Positions 27,965 to 38,577 of a stretch of DNA of 64,000 nt are shown one piece after another. The position numbers and the translations under genes are program-made. The stretch is from Ichthyophis bannanicus. Its lineage: Eukaryota; Chordata; Amphibia; Gymnophiona; Ichthyophiidae. The notes under the pieces are model-generated. The model was given only the letters and a program-made list of their open reading frames with translations. It made no database searches and was not told the DNA's origin. The stretch covers positions 1,072,741,640 through 1,072,805,639 of the forward strand of contig CM066031.1 of the NCBI GenBank assembly GCA_033557465.1, written 5' to 3'. The number at the start of each line of letters is the position of its first letter. The first letter of the stretch is position 1.

Positions 27965-30784
27965 CACTACCAAAAAACTGCCTCCAGTTTTGCAACTGAT
28001 TCCTATAGATTTTGGGGTGCTGAATCCAGGAAAAATAGCCAAAATGTTCCATCATGTCACGTTTTCTTGCAAAATTAGATTTCTTACCCATATAAGGAAT
28101 GTTCACATAATTTCTTTTTAGCCGACTGCAGTTTATTTTCTTGGCCCAAAATAGAGGTTGTAATGGTTAACTAACTAGAAACACTCCCTCCTGATATTTT
28201 AGAGTGTTTTGTATTCATTTTATACATTAACAGGACAATTGGGAGGCGGGGGGCTAAATCCAGTACTCGCGCTGGCGCATGTTCTTTCCTGTTCACCACA
28301 CCTCGTTCGCTCGCTCAAACACGGTGGTTGCGACATGAACGTTCCTGTCAAATTTCAGTTTCTTGCAAGTTCATTATTACCTTTTGTTTGCTCAGTCGTA
28401 ATCCAGCTTTATTCCGAAGTGGTTCACTACAGTTGTAGTTTGCAGTGCTGTGTATTTGTGATGGCTCACAGAGCCAGAGGTTGCGTCAACTCTCCGGACA
28501 GTTTTTGTTTTATTTGTGGGGAATATACCGTGAAAAAGCGGCAGAGGAACATTTCTGCATTTATTAAAAAAGTATATTTCGCCTATTTCGGTTTGAAGTT
28601 AGGCGATCAAGACAAACCGTGGGCTCCTCACAAAGTGTGCAAGACATGTGAGGAAGATCTACGCTTATGGATGAAAGGTAAAAATCAAGCATTTCGTTTC
28701 GGAATACCTATGATGTGGCATGAACAAAGAGACCACAGCAGTGACTGCTATTTTTGCTCTTGCATTGTGAAGGGATACAACTTAAAAAATAAGAACGTAA
28801 TAAGTTACCCCAACCTTCCCTCAGCAATTAGGCCTATGCCTCATAGCAACGAAGTACCTGTGCCTGAACCACCAAAATCTTTGGATCATATTTGTGTGGA
28901 CGGTTCTGATCATGATGAGACTCATCAGATGGCTTTTCCCGATGAGTCCAGTACTTCCGAGTTTGAAACTGAACCAGATCCGAAACCTGAACTTTTCTAT
29001 CAAGCTGAATTGAATGATTTAGTCCGGGATTTAGGACTCCCAAAAGATGCTGCCCAACTGCTAGGTTCTCGGCTTAAACAGAAAAATCTATTGTCACCAG
29101 GAACAACTTTTTATTGGTACCGCAACCGCGAGACACAATTTTTTAAGTATTTCAGCAAAGAGGAAGATTTGGTATTTTGCAATGATATATACGGAGTGAT
29201 GGAAAAGTTTAAACTCAAGTATGATCCTGCTGAATGGCGGCTGTTCATTGATTCGTCAAAAGACAGCATAAAAGGTGTTCTTCTTCATAATGGCAACACA
29301 TTCGCTTCAGTTCCTATTGCTCACTCTGTTATTCTCCAAGAAAAATACGAGAATTTGGCCCTGATTCTTCAGAAGATTCGTTATGATGAGCATAAGTGGA
29401 TGATTTGTGGAGACTTTAAAATTCTATCCATGCTATTAGGGCAGCAATCCGGTTTTACCAAATATCCCTGCTTCCTTTGCTTGTGGGATAGCCGGGCCCG
29501 CGACCTACACTGGGGGAAAAAAGACTGGCCAATTCGGGAGTATTTGAGACCCGGTGAGAAAAATGTTCTTCATGAGAGCTTGGTACCTCGTGATAAAATT
29601 CTATTACCACCTCTCCACATTAAGTTGGGTCTCATTAAGCAATTCATCAAGTCCCTTCCAAAAGATGGTGAGTGCTTTCGGTACCTTTGCTCAAAGTTCC
29701 CCCGACTTTCTGAAGCAAAGCTAAAGGAAGGAGTGTTTGTTGGCCCTGATATAAAGAAACTCATTTCAGATGGAGCATTCGCTGAAACGATGTCTGAGAA
29801 GGAAAAAGAAGCCTGGGATTCCTTCAAGGATGTTGTTCTCAAATTCTTGGGGAACAGGCGGGATGAGAACTATAAGGATATTGTTGCCAGGATGCTCAAT
29901 GCCTTCAAAGAACAAGGCTATAACATGAGCCTGAAAGTCCATTTCTTGCACTCCCATGTGAACTACTTTCCCGAAAACTTGGGGGCGTACAGTGAAGAAC
30001 AAGGTGAAAGGTTTCACCAGGACATCAAGGACACAGAGAGAAGGTACCAAGGAAGATGGAACACCACTATGATGGCTGATTTCTGCTGGTTGCTGCTGCG
30101 GGAAACCCCAGATGAAAAATACGCCAAGCAGCGCACCAAGAGAAGCATTCGGGGGAAGAAGAAACGGACCCACCAGGAGATTGATTGACCCAAGAATGAC
30201 TTTAAAATCTAAACTGTGTTGACAAATATCGTGTTTTTACTAAACTTTGAAATAAAAATTTGCTAGTTATTACCACAGTGTCGGATCTCATTTATTAGAA
30301 TTTTATTTTCACACCATCGGGTGTTTGTCTTCATGTATTGCAATGGTGCGGTTTGCGTTTTCTATTCTTACATACATACCTGTACAACATTTTTTGCACA
30401 TTTCTTTGCTTTGCTTTGTGTCTAACCTCGCTCTTATATGCTCAATGTTTGTGAACATGTATGTGGCTGTTTTAAGTGCAGACAATTTTGCTACCATCAC
30501 AGTGTGTTTTGTTGACATTACTCTATTCTTATGTGCTGCCTTGTTACAATTTTCTTTATTCTTATTTGAATAACTACTAAACAATTAGTATAAAGAATTC
30601 ATCCAAGAAACTTTTATCTCGATCGCACTCAATCTGAAACGTTCACCCCAAACTGCTAACCCAATGTAGCAAAAAATCTGTACGTGATGGAGCAAATTGG
30701 TTACCAGATTTGGATTCAGCGCACCAAAAAACGTAAAAATCAATCGAAACATTAGAGGCAGTTTAAAAAAAAAATTTTTTAGTG
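27965..30784 (+). mobile_element. DNA transposon with 5'-CACTA termini encoding an unrecognised transposase-like protein
   Basis: The left end reads CACTACCAAAAAACTGCC. The right end, reversed, reads CACTAAAAAA followed by AAACTGCCTC. The imperfect terminal inverted repeats extend about 75-85 bp, with GGTGCTGAATCCA matched by GGTGCGCTGAATCCA. The dinucleotide TA flanks both ends. CACTA-type ends with 2-3-bp duplications are known for EnSpm/CACTA and related groups, but the encoded protein does not look like the usual TNP2-type transposase to me. One long ORF fills the element, followed by AATAAA near 30250. A diverged relative sits at 45819-47372. Confidence 0.7.
28461..30188 (+). CDS. Putative DDE-type transposase, 575 aa, intact
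   Basis: The start chosen is the ATG at 28461 (MAHRARGCVN); the frame is open further upstream, but that part looks like leader. The N-terminus has a Cys-rich zinc-binding part: C17-x2-C (FCFICG), C60-x2-C (KVCKTCEEDL), H91 and C96-x2-C. An acidic linker follows (about 125-180). The core has WRLFIDSS (D264) followed by a strand-like KGVLLHNGN, then MICGDFK (D318), a zinc-like CFLC (337-340) with LWDSRARD, PPLHIKLGL, and SEEQGERFHQDI (E516) before RYQGRW. D...D...E in an RNase-H-like order suggests a DDE transposase. The same blocks recur in the copy at 46037-47119. The assignment of catalytic residues is inference. I have seen similar proteins only as uncharacterised repeats. It lies within CACTA-type inverted repeats. 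Confidence 0.75.
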   Translation: MAHRARGCVNSPDSFCFICGEYTVKKRQRNISAFIKKVYFAYFGLKLGDQDKPWAPHKVCKTCEEDLRLWMKGKNQAFRFGIPMMWHEQRDHSSDCYFCSCIVKGYNLKNKNVISYPNLPSAIRPMPHSNEVPVPEPPKSLDHICVDGSDHDETHQMAFPDESSTSEFETEPDPKPELFYQAELNDLVRDLGLPKDAAQLLGSRLKQKNLLSPGTTFYWYRNRETQFFKYFSKEEDLVFCNDIYGVMEKFKLKYDPAEWRLFIDSSKDSIKGVLLHNGNTFASVPIAHSVILQEKYENLALILQKIRYDEHKWMICGDFKILSMLLGQQSGFTKYPCFLCLWDSRARDLHWGKKDWPIREYLRPGEKNVLHESLVPRDKILLPPLHIKLGLIKQFIKSLPKDGECFRYLCSKFPRLSEAKLKEGVFVGPDIKKLISDGAFAETMSEKEKEAWDSFKDVVLKFLGNRRDENYKDIVARMLNAFKEQGYNMSLKVHFLHSHVNYFPENLGAYSEEQGERFHQDIKDTERRYQGRWNTTMMADFCWLLLRETPDEKYAKQRTKRSIRGKKKRTHQEID

Positions 30785-30786
30785 TA

Positions 30787-30891
30787 CCTTGAATGTGTGA
30801 AGTGCAAGGGCCTTCCTCTAAAGTTAGCCAAACCAGAGTGATATCAAAAAAGGGAGATGTAATTTAAAAACAAAAGATTAAAAGTTGATTA
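30787..30891 (+). repeat. 105-bp direct repeat, right copy
   Basis: It is identical to 27852-27956 except for one base. It begins directly after the TA that flanks the element's right end. Confidence 0.9.
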
Positions 30892-32030
30892 TTAATGAAT
30901 AAGATATACTTTTTAAGAAGAATAACTAGAGCACAACTCATATTTATCAGGACAATATAGTAGTTATTTCATTTCTAGTTGAAAATACCAACTCAAGATA
31001 AAATGTAAAGATGTCAAAGCCTATGAAAGTTGGTAGATATTATTGAGATAAATAAAACAAGGATGATACAAGAAATTTGTTCTTAAGCCAATTCAGTGTC
31101 AAAAATTAAATAAATTTTCGTATGTGGACATAAACTCTCATTTAAAAATAAACTTCAAAATATACTGAAAAGCATCAAGGGCATAATGCTAGCAACATAA
31201 ATATAGTGACTGGCCGTGTTACCTCACTGTGGTGAACAGAAACCTCTTCACTCCAGCAAAACATTCCCCTCCACCCTTTTCCCGCTCCCCTCCCTTTCCC
31301 CCTTCCCACTTCCCCCTCCCACCTTCCCCTTCCTTTCACCCTCCCACTCTTCTTCCCTTCCCACCCCATGTTTCCTTCCCCCTTCTGCCCCCTTCCAATT
31401 CTACCCCATAGAAATTTTATAATGATTTTTAACTTTTTAATTATTTATTAAAATTTGAACATTTTTTTAAATGATAGTCAGTGGTTTTATATATGAGTTC
31501 AAGCTTCATTTGTATCCGTTCACCTGTTCTTATTCAATCTTTTTATCCAATCTTTTTGTTTATTTCTTTTATTTGTATTGTTTTTTCACCTTGTTAAGCT
31601 TTTCGCCCTATTTGGTGGCAATTGTTTTAGTTATTATTAGTTTTCTTAAAACCCCTTGTTTTTATTGGTAGAGTAATCCTTTTTACTTTGTGTTTTTAAA
31701 TTAGCTTTAATGTTCTTAATTTATTTATTCATTTTTCTATCTATTACATTGATAACGGCATATTTACTGCAGCCAGTCTATAGTGGCCTGTTGTTTTGAA
31801 TACGACGGTGGGATGGATGTTGTCACCACAATCATATCATTGCCTGTAGTAGCCAGCTCTCGGGCTGTAAGGACTGGAGAAATACTGAAGCCCAAAACAT
31901 TACCGGTAATAGACCTCTCAAGCACAAAAAGGAAAAGAAAGCCTGCAAGCCCATCATCCATTCTAGAGAAGTGAAGGTGTTGGTGGACAAATAGTGCCAA
32001 ATGTCCCACAACTCTATGGGCACCATTCTC
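30892..32030. other. No gene recognised; pyrimidine-rich tract at 31258-31408
   Basis: The DNA is AT-rich. At 31258-31408 nearly all bases are C or T (CTTCCCCCTCCCACCTTCCC and similar). It may be a decayed simple repeat. Confidence 0.45.
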
Positions 32031-32039
32031 AGCAGTGTT

Positions 32040-32163
32040 CCTCGGTATCCCTATGGGGGTTTTGCTGCAGCCATCTTGCAGTTTGACTTGCATGGGGGAC
32101 AGGTCTCACAGGACTCCCATAGGAGCTGCTTACCCTGCACAGTTCAAATTGCAAGATGGCTAC
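32040..32163. repeat. Short foldback
   Basis: AGCCATCTTGCAGTTTGACT in the left part pairs with the inverted AATTGCAAGATGGCT on the right, and CCTATGGGGG pairs with the inverted CCCATAGG region inside. It is a small imperfect hairpin, MITE-like. Confidence 0.5.
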
Positions 32164-32504
32164 AGTACATCTAGCGGTTAGAATATAAATATCAGGCTTT
32201 TGTGCAGGTTTCAAGGGAACACTGGCTGTCAAAACTATTGATAATATTACTGAACAGCAGATGAGCAGTCAAATACACTGCATAAATATCAGTGTTGTAG
32301 CATCAAGCGAGGTGCCAAATACAAATGGAGAGTTATGAGAGAACAGATGGAAGCAAGCTCCTCAAGCCTGTTTGGCTCAGTGAAGCATTAACTCTTGCCT
32401 GATGTCTAACCTTTCTGATCCGTGATAAAAGCCCATTTATTGAAGACCCACTGTCCAGAGGAACCCTGCACCTTTCTTCTTGCTGTGTTGCTGTGATCTT
32501 TACT

Positions 32505-33800
32505 TGAAATATAGAAACAGAAATGGAGAAAATGACAACAGATAAAGACCGTACAACCTATCCAGTCTGCCCATCCATAAGAACTGCAACCCCAATCCTC
32601 TCCTTCACAGAACCTCGGTACTGATCCCATGCATTCTTGAATTTAAATACAGTTCGTGTCTCCACCACCTCCATTGGGAAGCTGTAAAAAGAAATATTTC
32701 CTCAGATTACTCCTGAGTCTATCCCCTTTCATCTTCATCGTATGACCCCTTGTTCCTTAGCTTCTCTTTAGCTGTAAGAGGACCATCTCCCATGCATGTA
32801 TACCACTGAGGTATTTCAATGTCTCTGTCATATCTTCCCTCTCCTTCCTTTCCTCTAAAGTGCACATATTAAGATCTTTAAGCCTATTTCCATAGGCCTT
32901 ATGACAAATACTACTGATCATTTAAGCAGCCACCCTCTGTATCAAAGATGCACTCTCTAGAACTGTACACAGTACTCCAAATGAGGTCTCACTAGAGACT
33001 TGTACAGAGGTACTATCACCTCCTTTTTCTTGCTGGTCATTCCTCTCCCTATGCAGTCAAGCATCCTTCTAGCATTTTCTTTCACCTTTTCTACCTGTTT
33101 TGGCACTTTAAGATCATCCAATACGATCATCCCCAGGTCCTGTTCTTCTTTCATGTACTGAGGTAATTCACTCCCTACACTGAACGTCTCCCTTGGGCTT
33201 TTGCAGCCCAAAAGCATGGCCTTGCATTTTTTAGCATTAAGTCTTAGCTGCCAAATTTTGAACCATTCCTGACAGATCTTCTGCAATATTGCTTACAAAA
33301 CTCTTCCAAAGAACAGGATCAAGGACCAATCCCTACAGCACACCATTGGTAATGCCCCTATCTTCAGAGTGTACTCCATTTACTATGGCCCTCTGGTGTC
33401 TTGCATTCAACCAGTTTCTTATTGAATCAGTCATTTTAGGGTCCATCCCATGTGCACCGAGTTTATTTATATGTTGCCAGTTGGAGTCGTACCAAGGGCT
33501 ATACCAGCAGTGTGACCGTACAATGCACAAGTACAGAAGGGGTGCCAATATCATTATTGGGTTTCCAGGAAACTCAAGAGCAGTTTTCTGTGCACGGAAA
33601 GGTGTTGGGAGGCACCAGGTTCACAAGAAGCACAGGTCACATTTCCAGCTTGGCAGGATCCTATTGCCAATGCAGAATAGTGTCAAAGGCCTTACTGAAA
33701 TCTTAGTGTACCACATCTAGCGCTCTCCCCTACCCAATTCTCTGGTCACCCAGTCAAAGAAATCAATCATATTCATCTAACAAGACCTACTCTTAGTAAA
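32505..33800 (-). mobile_element. CR1-like LINE fragment, minus strand
   Basis: The 3' tail (in plus sense GAAATATAGAAACAGAAATG) lies near 32505. The RT palm to C-terminus lies upstream on the minus strand. About 180 bp of foreign sequence (33476-33660) interrupts it. The 5' end is lost near 33800. Confidence 0.75.
32957..33554 (-). pseudogene. CR1-like ORF2 RT fragment
   Basis: The minus-strand segments IRNWLNARHQRAIVNGVHSE (33.4 kb), then WFKIWQLRLNAKKCKAMLLG and DDLKVPKQVEKVKENARRML, match the RT C-terminal half of CR1 copy 1 (NVKKCKVMHLG; DDLKVAKQVEKATAKARRML). Stops and a small insertion disable it. Confidence 0.78.
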
Positions 33801-35039
33801 GCCATGCTGTCTTAGATACTATAATCTTTAGAGTAGCCTAATGGTTAGAGCACTCCTTGTGGTCTTGGGCAAGTAGCTTAACTCTCCATTGCCTCAGAAA
33901 AATCCAAGTTATCAATGTCCCTGTTTAATGTACATTACCAAGTTTAAGTTACAATGTAAACCGCTTTGACAGAAGGATGAAGTGTTATAAAAAAAGCCTG
34001 ATAAATAAATATTCTGCTTTTAGGAGCATTTCCATAGCAGGAGCTAAGACAAAAGCTTGGGGCAGGCTTGCTTGCTTGCTATCTGTATGCCTCACTTTCC
34101 TCAAATATCTGGGACCTAGAGGAACATGAGGACAGCATGGATCAGTCAAGTGCTCACCCCACTCTGCTTCCAAAATGACTTTGTGGCAAGGAACCAAGGC
34201 ACAATCCCTTAAAAGAAAAGTGTTCAAAATTTGGAAAATAACAACAGAAAAAAGTGACAACAATGTTCCTTCCATTTTATGAGAAATATTTAGCTCTCAG
34301 GTCTTCATTTGCTATTTTAGTGAAACAAAAAAGCTCAAGGTGAATTCATCAAACATACTGTACAAACATTTACTTAATATATATTGAGTTAATTACTTAC
34401 TATAGTGTAGGTGGAAACAAGAACCGGCATTACAGTATGTAATTAATTTGATACATTTTCATGGAATGAGTGCCTCTGGCTTTTTTTGTCTAATACTAAT
34501 TATTTTTGGCGTTTCTACCAGAATGCAGTGCTCCTCCTTTGTTTTTCTGTATGGACCAATTTTATGTAGATGTTTTGTTTGCTTGCTGACTGCTTTGTGC
34601 TTTTGAAATGGCAGAGGCTAACAATAGTCATGACTATTATCGATGAAGGATTTTACCCTTAGAGCAGTGAATATATTACAGTATTGATTGAATGTTCATG
34701 TATTCTGAATTAATTTTCCACAACATACCATTGTAACAGCGGCATAGTAGATGGGAGAAAATGTTCATCCAGCTCATCCAGTCTGCCCATTTATGCCATG
34801 CACTCTACTAAAGATATATCCCAGTTGTCAGCTGCAAAGGCAGATTTTAGATAAGACATGGAGGAAGGAATTTATTTGTCCAGGTCAGGACGTGTAAGAT
34901 TCCCACAACATTTTACTAGAGGCTCTATCAAACACATTGATGTCTCCTTCATCCATCAGAAACAACAATTTTAAAAAGCTGCAAGTTGGTAAACAAAATA
35001 TGTCACACTAGTCTGCATGTGCATGGGAGTGGCTTTTTA
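33801..35039. other. Mostly unassigned; short CR1 tail at 34760-34860
   Basis: CATCCAGTCTGCCCATTTATGCC near 34770 matches the reversed CR1 3' region seen at 32560 and 37425. The rest is AT-rich, and I recognise nothing in it. Confidence 0.4.
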
Positions 35040-35660
35040 AAATTGCTGCACCCTACTCTACTGCACCAATCCCCCTTGGATCACCTCCCCCCACTGACAT
35101 CAATCTCACACCCCCATTCCGGCCAGCATTGCTCCCCTCACTCCGTCCAAGGAATCCAATCCTCCCAAACCCCTCCAAGTCAACCTATTCACCTAACATT
35201 CCCCAAGTCATCCAATCCAGCTATCTTATCACCCACCCAGCATGAAGACCTTCCACCTGACTCTTCTAAAATAAAGCAGCCCCCCAAAGGCCCTCCCCAC
35301 AGGATGGCTCCACCCCTACCTGTAGATTCCATCCCCAGCCTTACTAGGGTCCCTGACCCCTACCAGTAGCATCATGAGAATACTGCTAGGGTTCATGGGC
35401 ACCATTTTGAACCCAGAACCAGGAAGAGCAGGAGTGACTGGGTATTACCTCTGCTCTTGCTAGACACCAAGGACTCCAGTAAGGCTGGGAATGAGATCGG
35501 AGATGGGGGGAGTCTTGAGGTGGGGGCCCTCAGAGCGAGGTTACTTTATGTTGGGGGTGGGTCAGGGGGTTTTCATGCCTGGTGGGTATCAGATAGTTGG
35601 GAGGAGGGGTGGATCCGATGACTTGGACGGTCAGGAAGATTGGATACCCCGGGCAGTCAA
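35040..35660. repeat. Imperfect inverted repeat (C-rich left arm, G-rich right arm)
   Basis: CCAAGTCATCCAATCC with ACCCACCCAGC on the left is matched in inverse by GGTGGGTATCAGATAGTTG and GGATCCGATGACTTGG on the right (about 35200-35260 with 35578-35632). The arms are diverged. It is probably an old foldback element of about 600 bp. The exact ends are unclear. Confidence 0.55.
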
Positions 35661-36505
35661 GGGGGGGTGATGTCAGCATACGTCAGAGGAAGGAGGGATC
35701 AGACCAGCCATGCAAGTGCATAGTTGGAAAGACCGACATGTTTTTTTTTTTAATTGAGAGTCCAATCTGCTGCTGCCACCACCAATGCTGCCAAAAGAAC
35801 AGGAAGAGCGGTGGTAGGGCAAGGGCAGGCAGTGTGGGGGGGAAGCAAAGGTCGGCGGTTGGCCCTAAATGCGCCACTATTTTTTTGTGCCCTGTGCGGC
35901 TGCACTGCTCGCAGAGGGTTAAGAATTGCACTGCTGGGCTGGACTTATGGTTTTTGGTTTATTAAAATTTGATATACCGTCCTTTGTACTGGAAGGGAAA
36001 ATTGCTGACTGAAGTAGAGGAAAGAGATCATTAAAGGCAGGGAGGCAGTGGCAGTGGTCTGAAGGTTGTGCAGCATTTCCTGTACTGCCCTCCAACCAGT
36101 GTGTCCAGTGAACCAGTGAACACATATTCTCTATGGCAGGCAGGGCCGGCATGGAGGGGGTGGCAAACAGGGAAACAGCCCTAGGCCCCATAGCTTACTA
36201 TTACTTGGGCTGAGATTGTAGGGTGCTGTCCCTCAGTCAGCAGCGCCGCCACATAGCCTCGCCTCTCTCCTCTTGTCTCATCTGTGGCAGTGCAGTAATT
36301 TAACTCATGGCTGCACCTCTGCATCGGAATCTGACCCTACAATCCCAGCCAGCAGAGCAGAGGATAACTACCTCCCCTCTAATTCTCTGCCAGACCAGCA
36401 CATCATCAGTAACAGTGTAAAAAGAAGAACCATAACCACTCCCGCGGTAGCATATTGATCAGATCTCAGCCCCTGAGGCTCCAGAGGATGTCATCAATTA
36501 GGTAT
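35661..36505. other. No gene recognised; possible hAT-like terminus at 36141
   Basis: CAGGGCCGGC at 36141 resembles the ends of hAT elements seen elsewhere in this window, but I found no partner end. The rest is unassigned. Confidence 0.35.
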
Positions 36506-36513
36506 GCCATGAC

Positions 36514-36884
36514 CAATGTTCCCTCTAATTTTCTGTAGGCTGTGTACGCATAAAATATCAGCTGTGTGCAGCTTTTGAAGGAAGGTTAAATTTTTGTGCG
36601 CCACATAACGACACTCGGAGTTATATACTTTAAAATTTGACTACACGTCAGAATACAGTATGTACACCACATTGATTTTAATCAAATTAAATGAAAATAG
36701 ACGATTACTAAATGAAGCGGGAAATTTCTAGTAATTACAATCATAACTTTTAAATTTTAAGACGTCTGTGTTGTTTTCTATCAGAATCAGAGCTGTAATT
36801 TTTGTGCGCTCTGTTGTAAAGTATGTGCGCTCGCTCGGCGAGGTGTGTGCGCGCGCACACGCGCACAGCTTAGAGGGAACAGTG
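36514..36884. mobile_element. hAT-type MITE, 371 bp
   Basis: The left end is CAATGTTCCCTCTAA and the reversed right end is CACTGTTCCCTCTAAGCTG. The 8-bp duplication GCCATGAC lies at 36506-36513 and 36885-36892. The right part is CpG/GT-rich (GCGCGCACACGCGCAC). No ORF is present. Confidence 0.85.
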
Positions 36885-37079
36885 GCCATGACCCAAAAGT
36901 ATAGCACTTGGGGTGTGGGAGGGGGAGTCATCGCAGGGAGTGCAGCCTGCTCCAGTCTTTCCCATGGGTGCCAAGAGCCAAGAAGGGTCACCTGACCTGG
37001 GCCACTGCCATCAATGGGTAATTTTTAAATGAATAAAACACACTCTTACTATGTTTGATCTCAAAGCATACAACAGGAA

Positions 37080-37350
37080 AGGGAGAGACAGGGGAGAGGT
37101 AAACAGAGCAAATGGCAGTGTCAGGATGGGGACTGGGAGAGAGGGACAGTGAAAAGAGAGCAAGTGGCTGCATTATGAAGGGACAGGGAGGGGAGGGGGA
37201 GAGCACAAAGAGAGCAAACAGCTGTGTCAGGATAGGGGGAGGAAGGGAAAGCTCAAAGAAAGGGATGTGGCCGCATCATGATGGGAACCAAGAGGAAGAG
37301 AAAGAGGAAAGGAGAACAAGTGACTGTGCCAGGGCAAGAGTAGAGGAAAT
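37080..37350. repeat. Purine-rich minisatellite
   Basis: About five degenerate units of roughly 55-60 bp built on GAGAGCAAATGGCTGTGTCAGGATGGGG. It is G/A-rich on the plus strand. Confidence 0.65.
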
Positions 37351-37375
37351 GGCATGAAGCTAACAGGTAGCAGAT

Positions 37376-37766
37376 TTACATAGAAACAGAGAAAAGTAAT
37401 AACAGATAAAGACCGCACGACCTATTCAGTCTGCCCAACCACACAGCAACTAAACTCTACAATCCTTTTCTCTCCTTCAGAGATCCTCTGTGCTTGTCCC
37501 GCGTTTTCTTAAATTCAGATACAGTCCTTATCTCCACCATCTCCTCTGGGAGGCTATTCAAGGCATCTACAAATCCTGTCCATAAAGAAATATTTCCTTA
37601 GATAACTCCTAAGTCTATCCCCTTTCACCATCATCCTATGGTCCCTCATTCCAAAGCTTCCTTTCAATTGAAAGAGGCCGCCTCCTGTGTATTTATACTG
37701 TGGAGGTATTTAAATGCCTCAATCATATTTCTATCATACCTCCCTCTCTCACCTTTCACTGTATTC
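37376..37766 (-). mobile_element. CR1-like 3' fragment, minus strand
   Basis: ACATAGAAACAGAGAAAAGT at the left is a reversed CR1 tail. It is followed by the reversed C-terminal coding region, with stretches parallel to 32640-32860 and 60840-61010. It is truncated at about 37766. Confidence 0.65.
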
Positions 37767-37954
37767 CACAATTTGAAAAGTAGTATATCAATAAACACAT
37801 TTATTTTTGCTGATTTAATTTGTGCCGTTTCATTGGTAATTCAAATTGACTTACATTCAGATAAACAAAGCATTTCCCTGTCCTTGGAGGACTTGAAATC
37901 TAAAGTTGTACCTGAGGCAATGGAAGGTTAAGTGAACTGCACAAGAGCGAGCAG

Positions 37955-38130
37955 TTTTTTCACTCAATGCACAATCATGCTTAGGATTTTTTGCCAAAGG
38001 CTGTGGTCAAGGCATCTTGCATTGCATAGCTGAACTTAAAAGGCACTTAGACAAGTTTTTGGTGGAACAGTCTTATAAGACTTTGGAAAAGCCACCACTT
38101 ATCACTGGAAGAGAGCAATAAGGAATGGAT
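37955..38130 (+). pseudogene. CR1-like ORF2 C-terminal fragment
   Basis: A decayed frame on the plus strand ends with a FxxxLDxFLxE-type segment (TTAGACAAGTTTTTGGTGG), as at the end of the CR1 copy 2 ORF2 (FKKGLDKFLEERS). It abuts the DIRS element. Confidence 0.45.
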
Positions 38131-38133
38131 AGA

Positions 38134-38316
38134 GTAGTTACTCACCTGTAACAGGTGTTCTCCAGAAGCAGCAGGAATCAGTCCTCACATATGGGTGTCA
38201 TCGGCGCCGATGAAGCCCCAGCGGAGCATTTCCCCAGCTTTCCATGAAAGCCTTTGGGAATGCTGGCACGCATGCGCGGTTCCCTTCCCGCCTAAATGTG
38301 CCATCTTACCTCAGTC
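38134..38316. repeat. Left inverted terminal repeat of the DIRS element
   Basis: 38157-38316 matches the right repeat in inverse with very few differences (for example TCATCGGCGCCGATGAAGCC). The outer part, 38134-38189, is the inverse of 38399-38456. Confidence 0.9.
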
Positions 38317-38398
38317 AAATGACATAGCTAAGAACAGCACACAAAAATGTAAAAACAAACTATGTACAACTGCAACTCCAAGGGGAGGAGGGAGGGTT

Positions 38399-38499
38399 GT
38401 GAGGACTGATTCCTGCTGCTCCTGGAGAACACCTGTTACAGGTGAGTAACTACTCTTTCTCCAGGACCAAGCAGGAAGTCAGTCCTCACATATGGGTGA
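38399..38499. repeat. Internal complementary region of the DIRS element
   Basis: 38399-38456 is complementary to the outer left end (38132-38189: GTTACTCACCTGTAACAGGT). 38457-38499 is complementary to the outer right end (43846-43886: CTGACTTCCTGCTTGGTCCT). This region lets both ends align during circle formation in the DIRS model. Confidence 0.85.
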
Positions 38500-38577
38500 C
38501 TCCCTAGCTCTGGGCTACCGAGGAACCCAGGCTGAACAAGAGAACTCCCTCTAGTCCCAGCAGCAAAGAAAGGCTTT

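Noticed and set aside
28209..28460. Use of the first start of the 659-codon frame
   Set aside because: The extra 84 residues lack features seen elsewhere in the family. The ATG at 28461, before the Cys-rich region, is the better start.
27852..30891. A 105-bp target-site duplication as an established fact
   Set aside because: The repeat is real, but insertion between two tandem units explains it with less. Kept as an open finding only.
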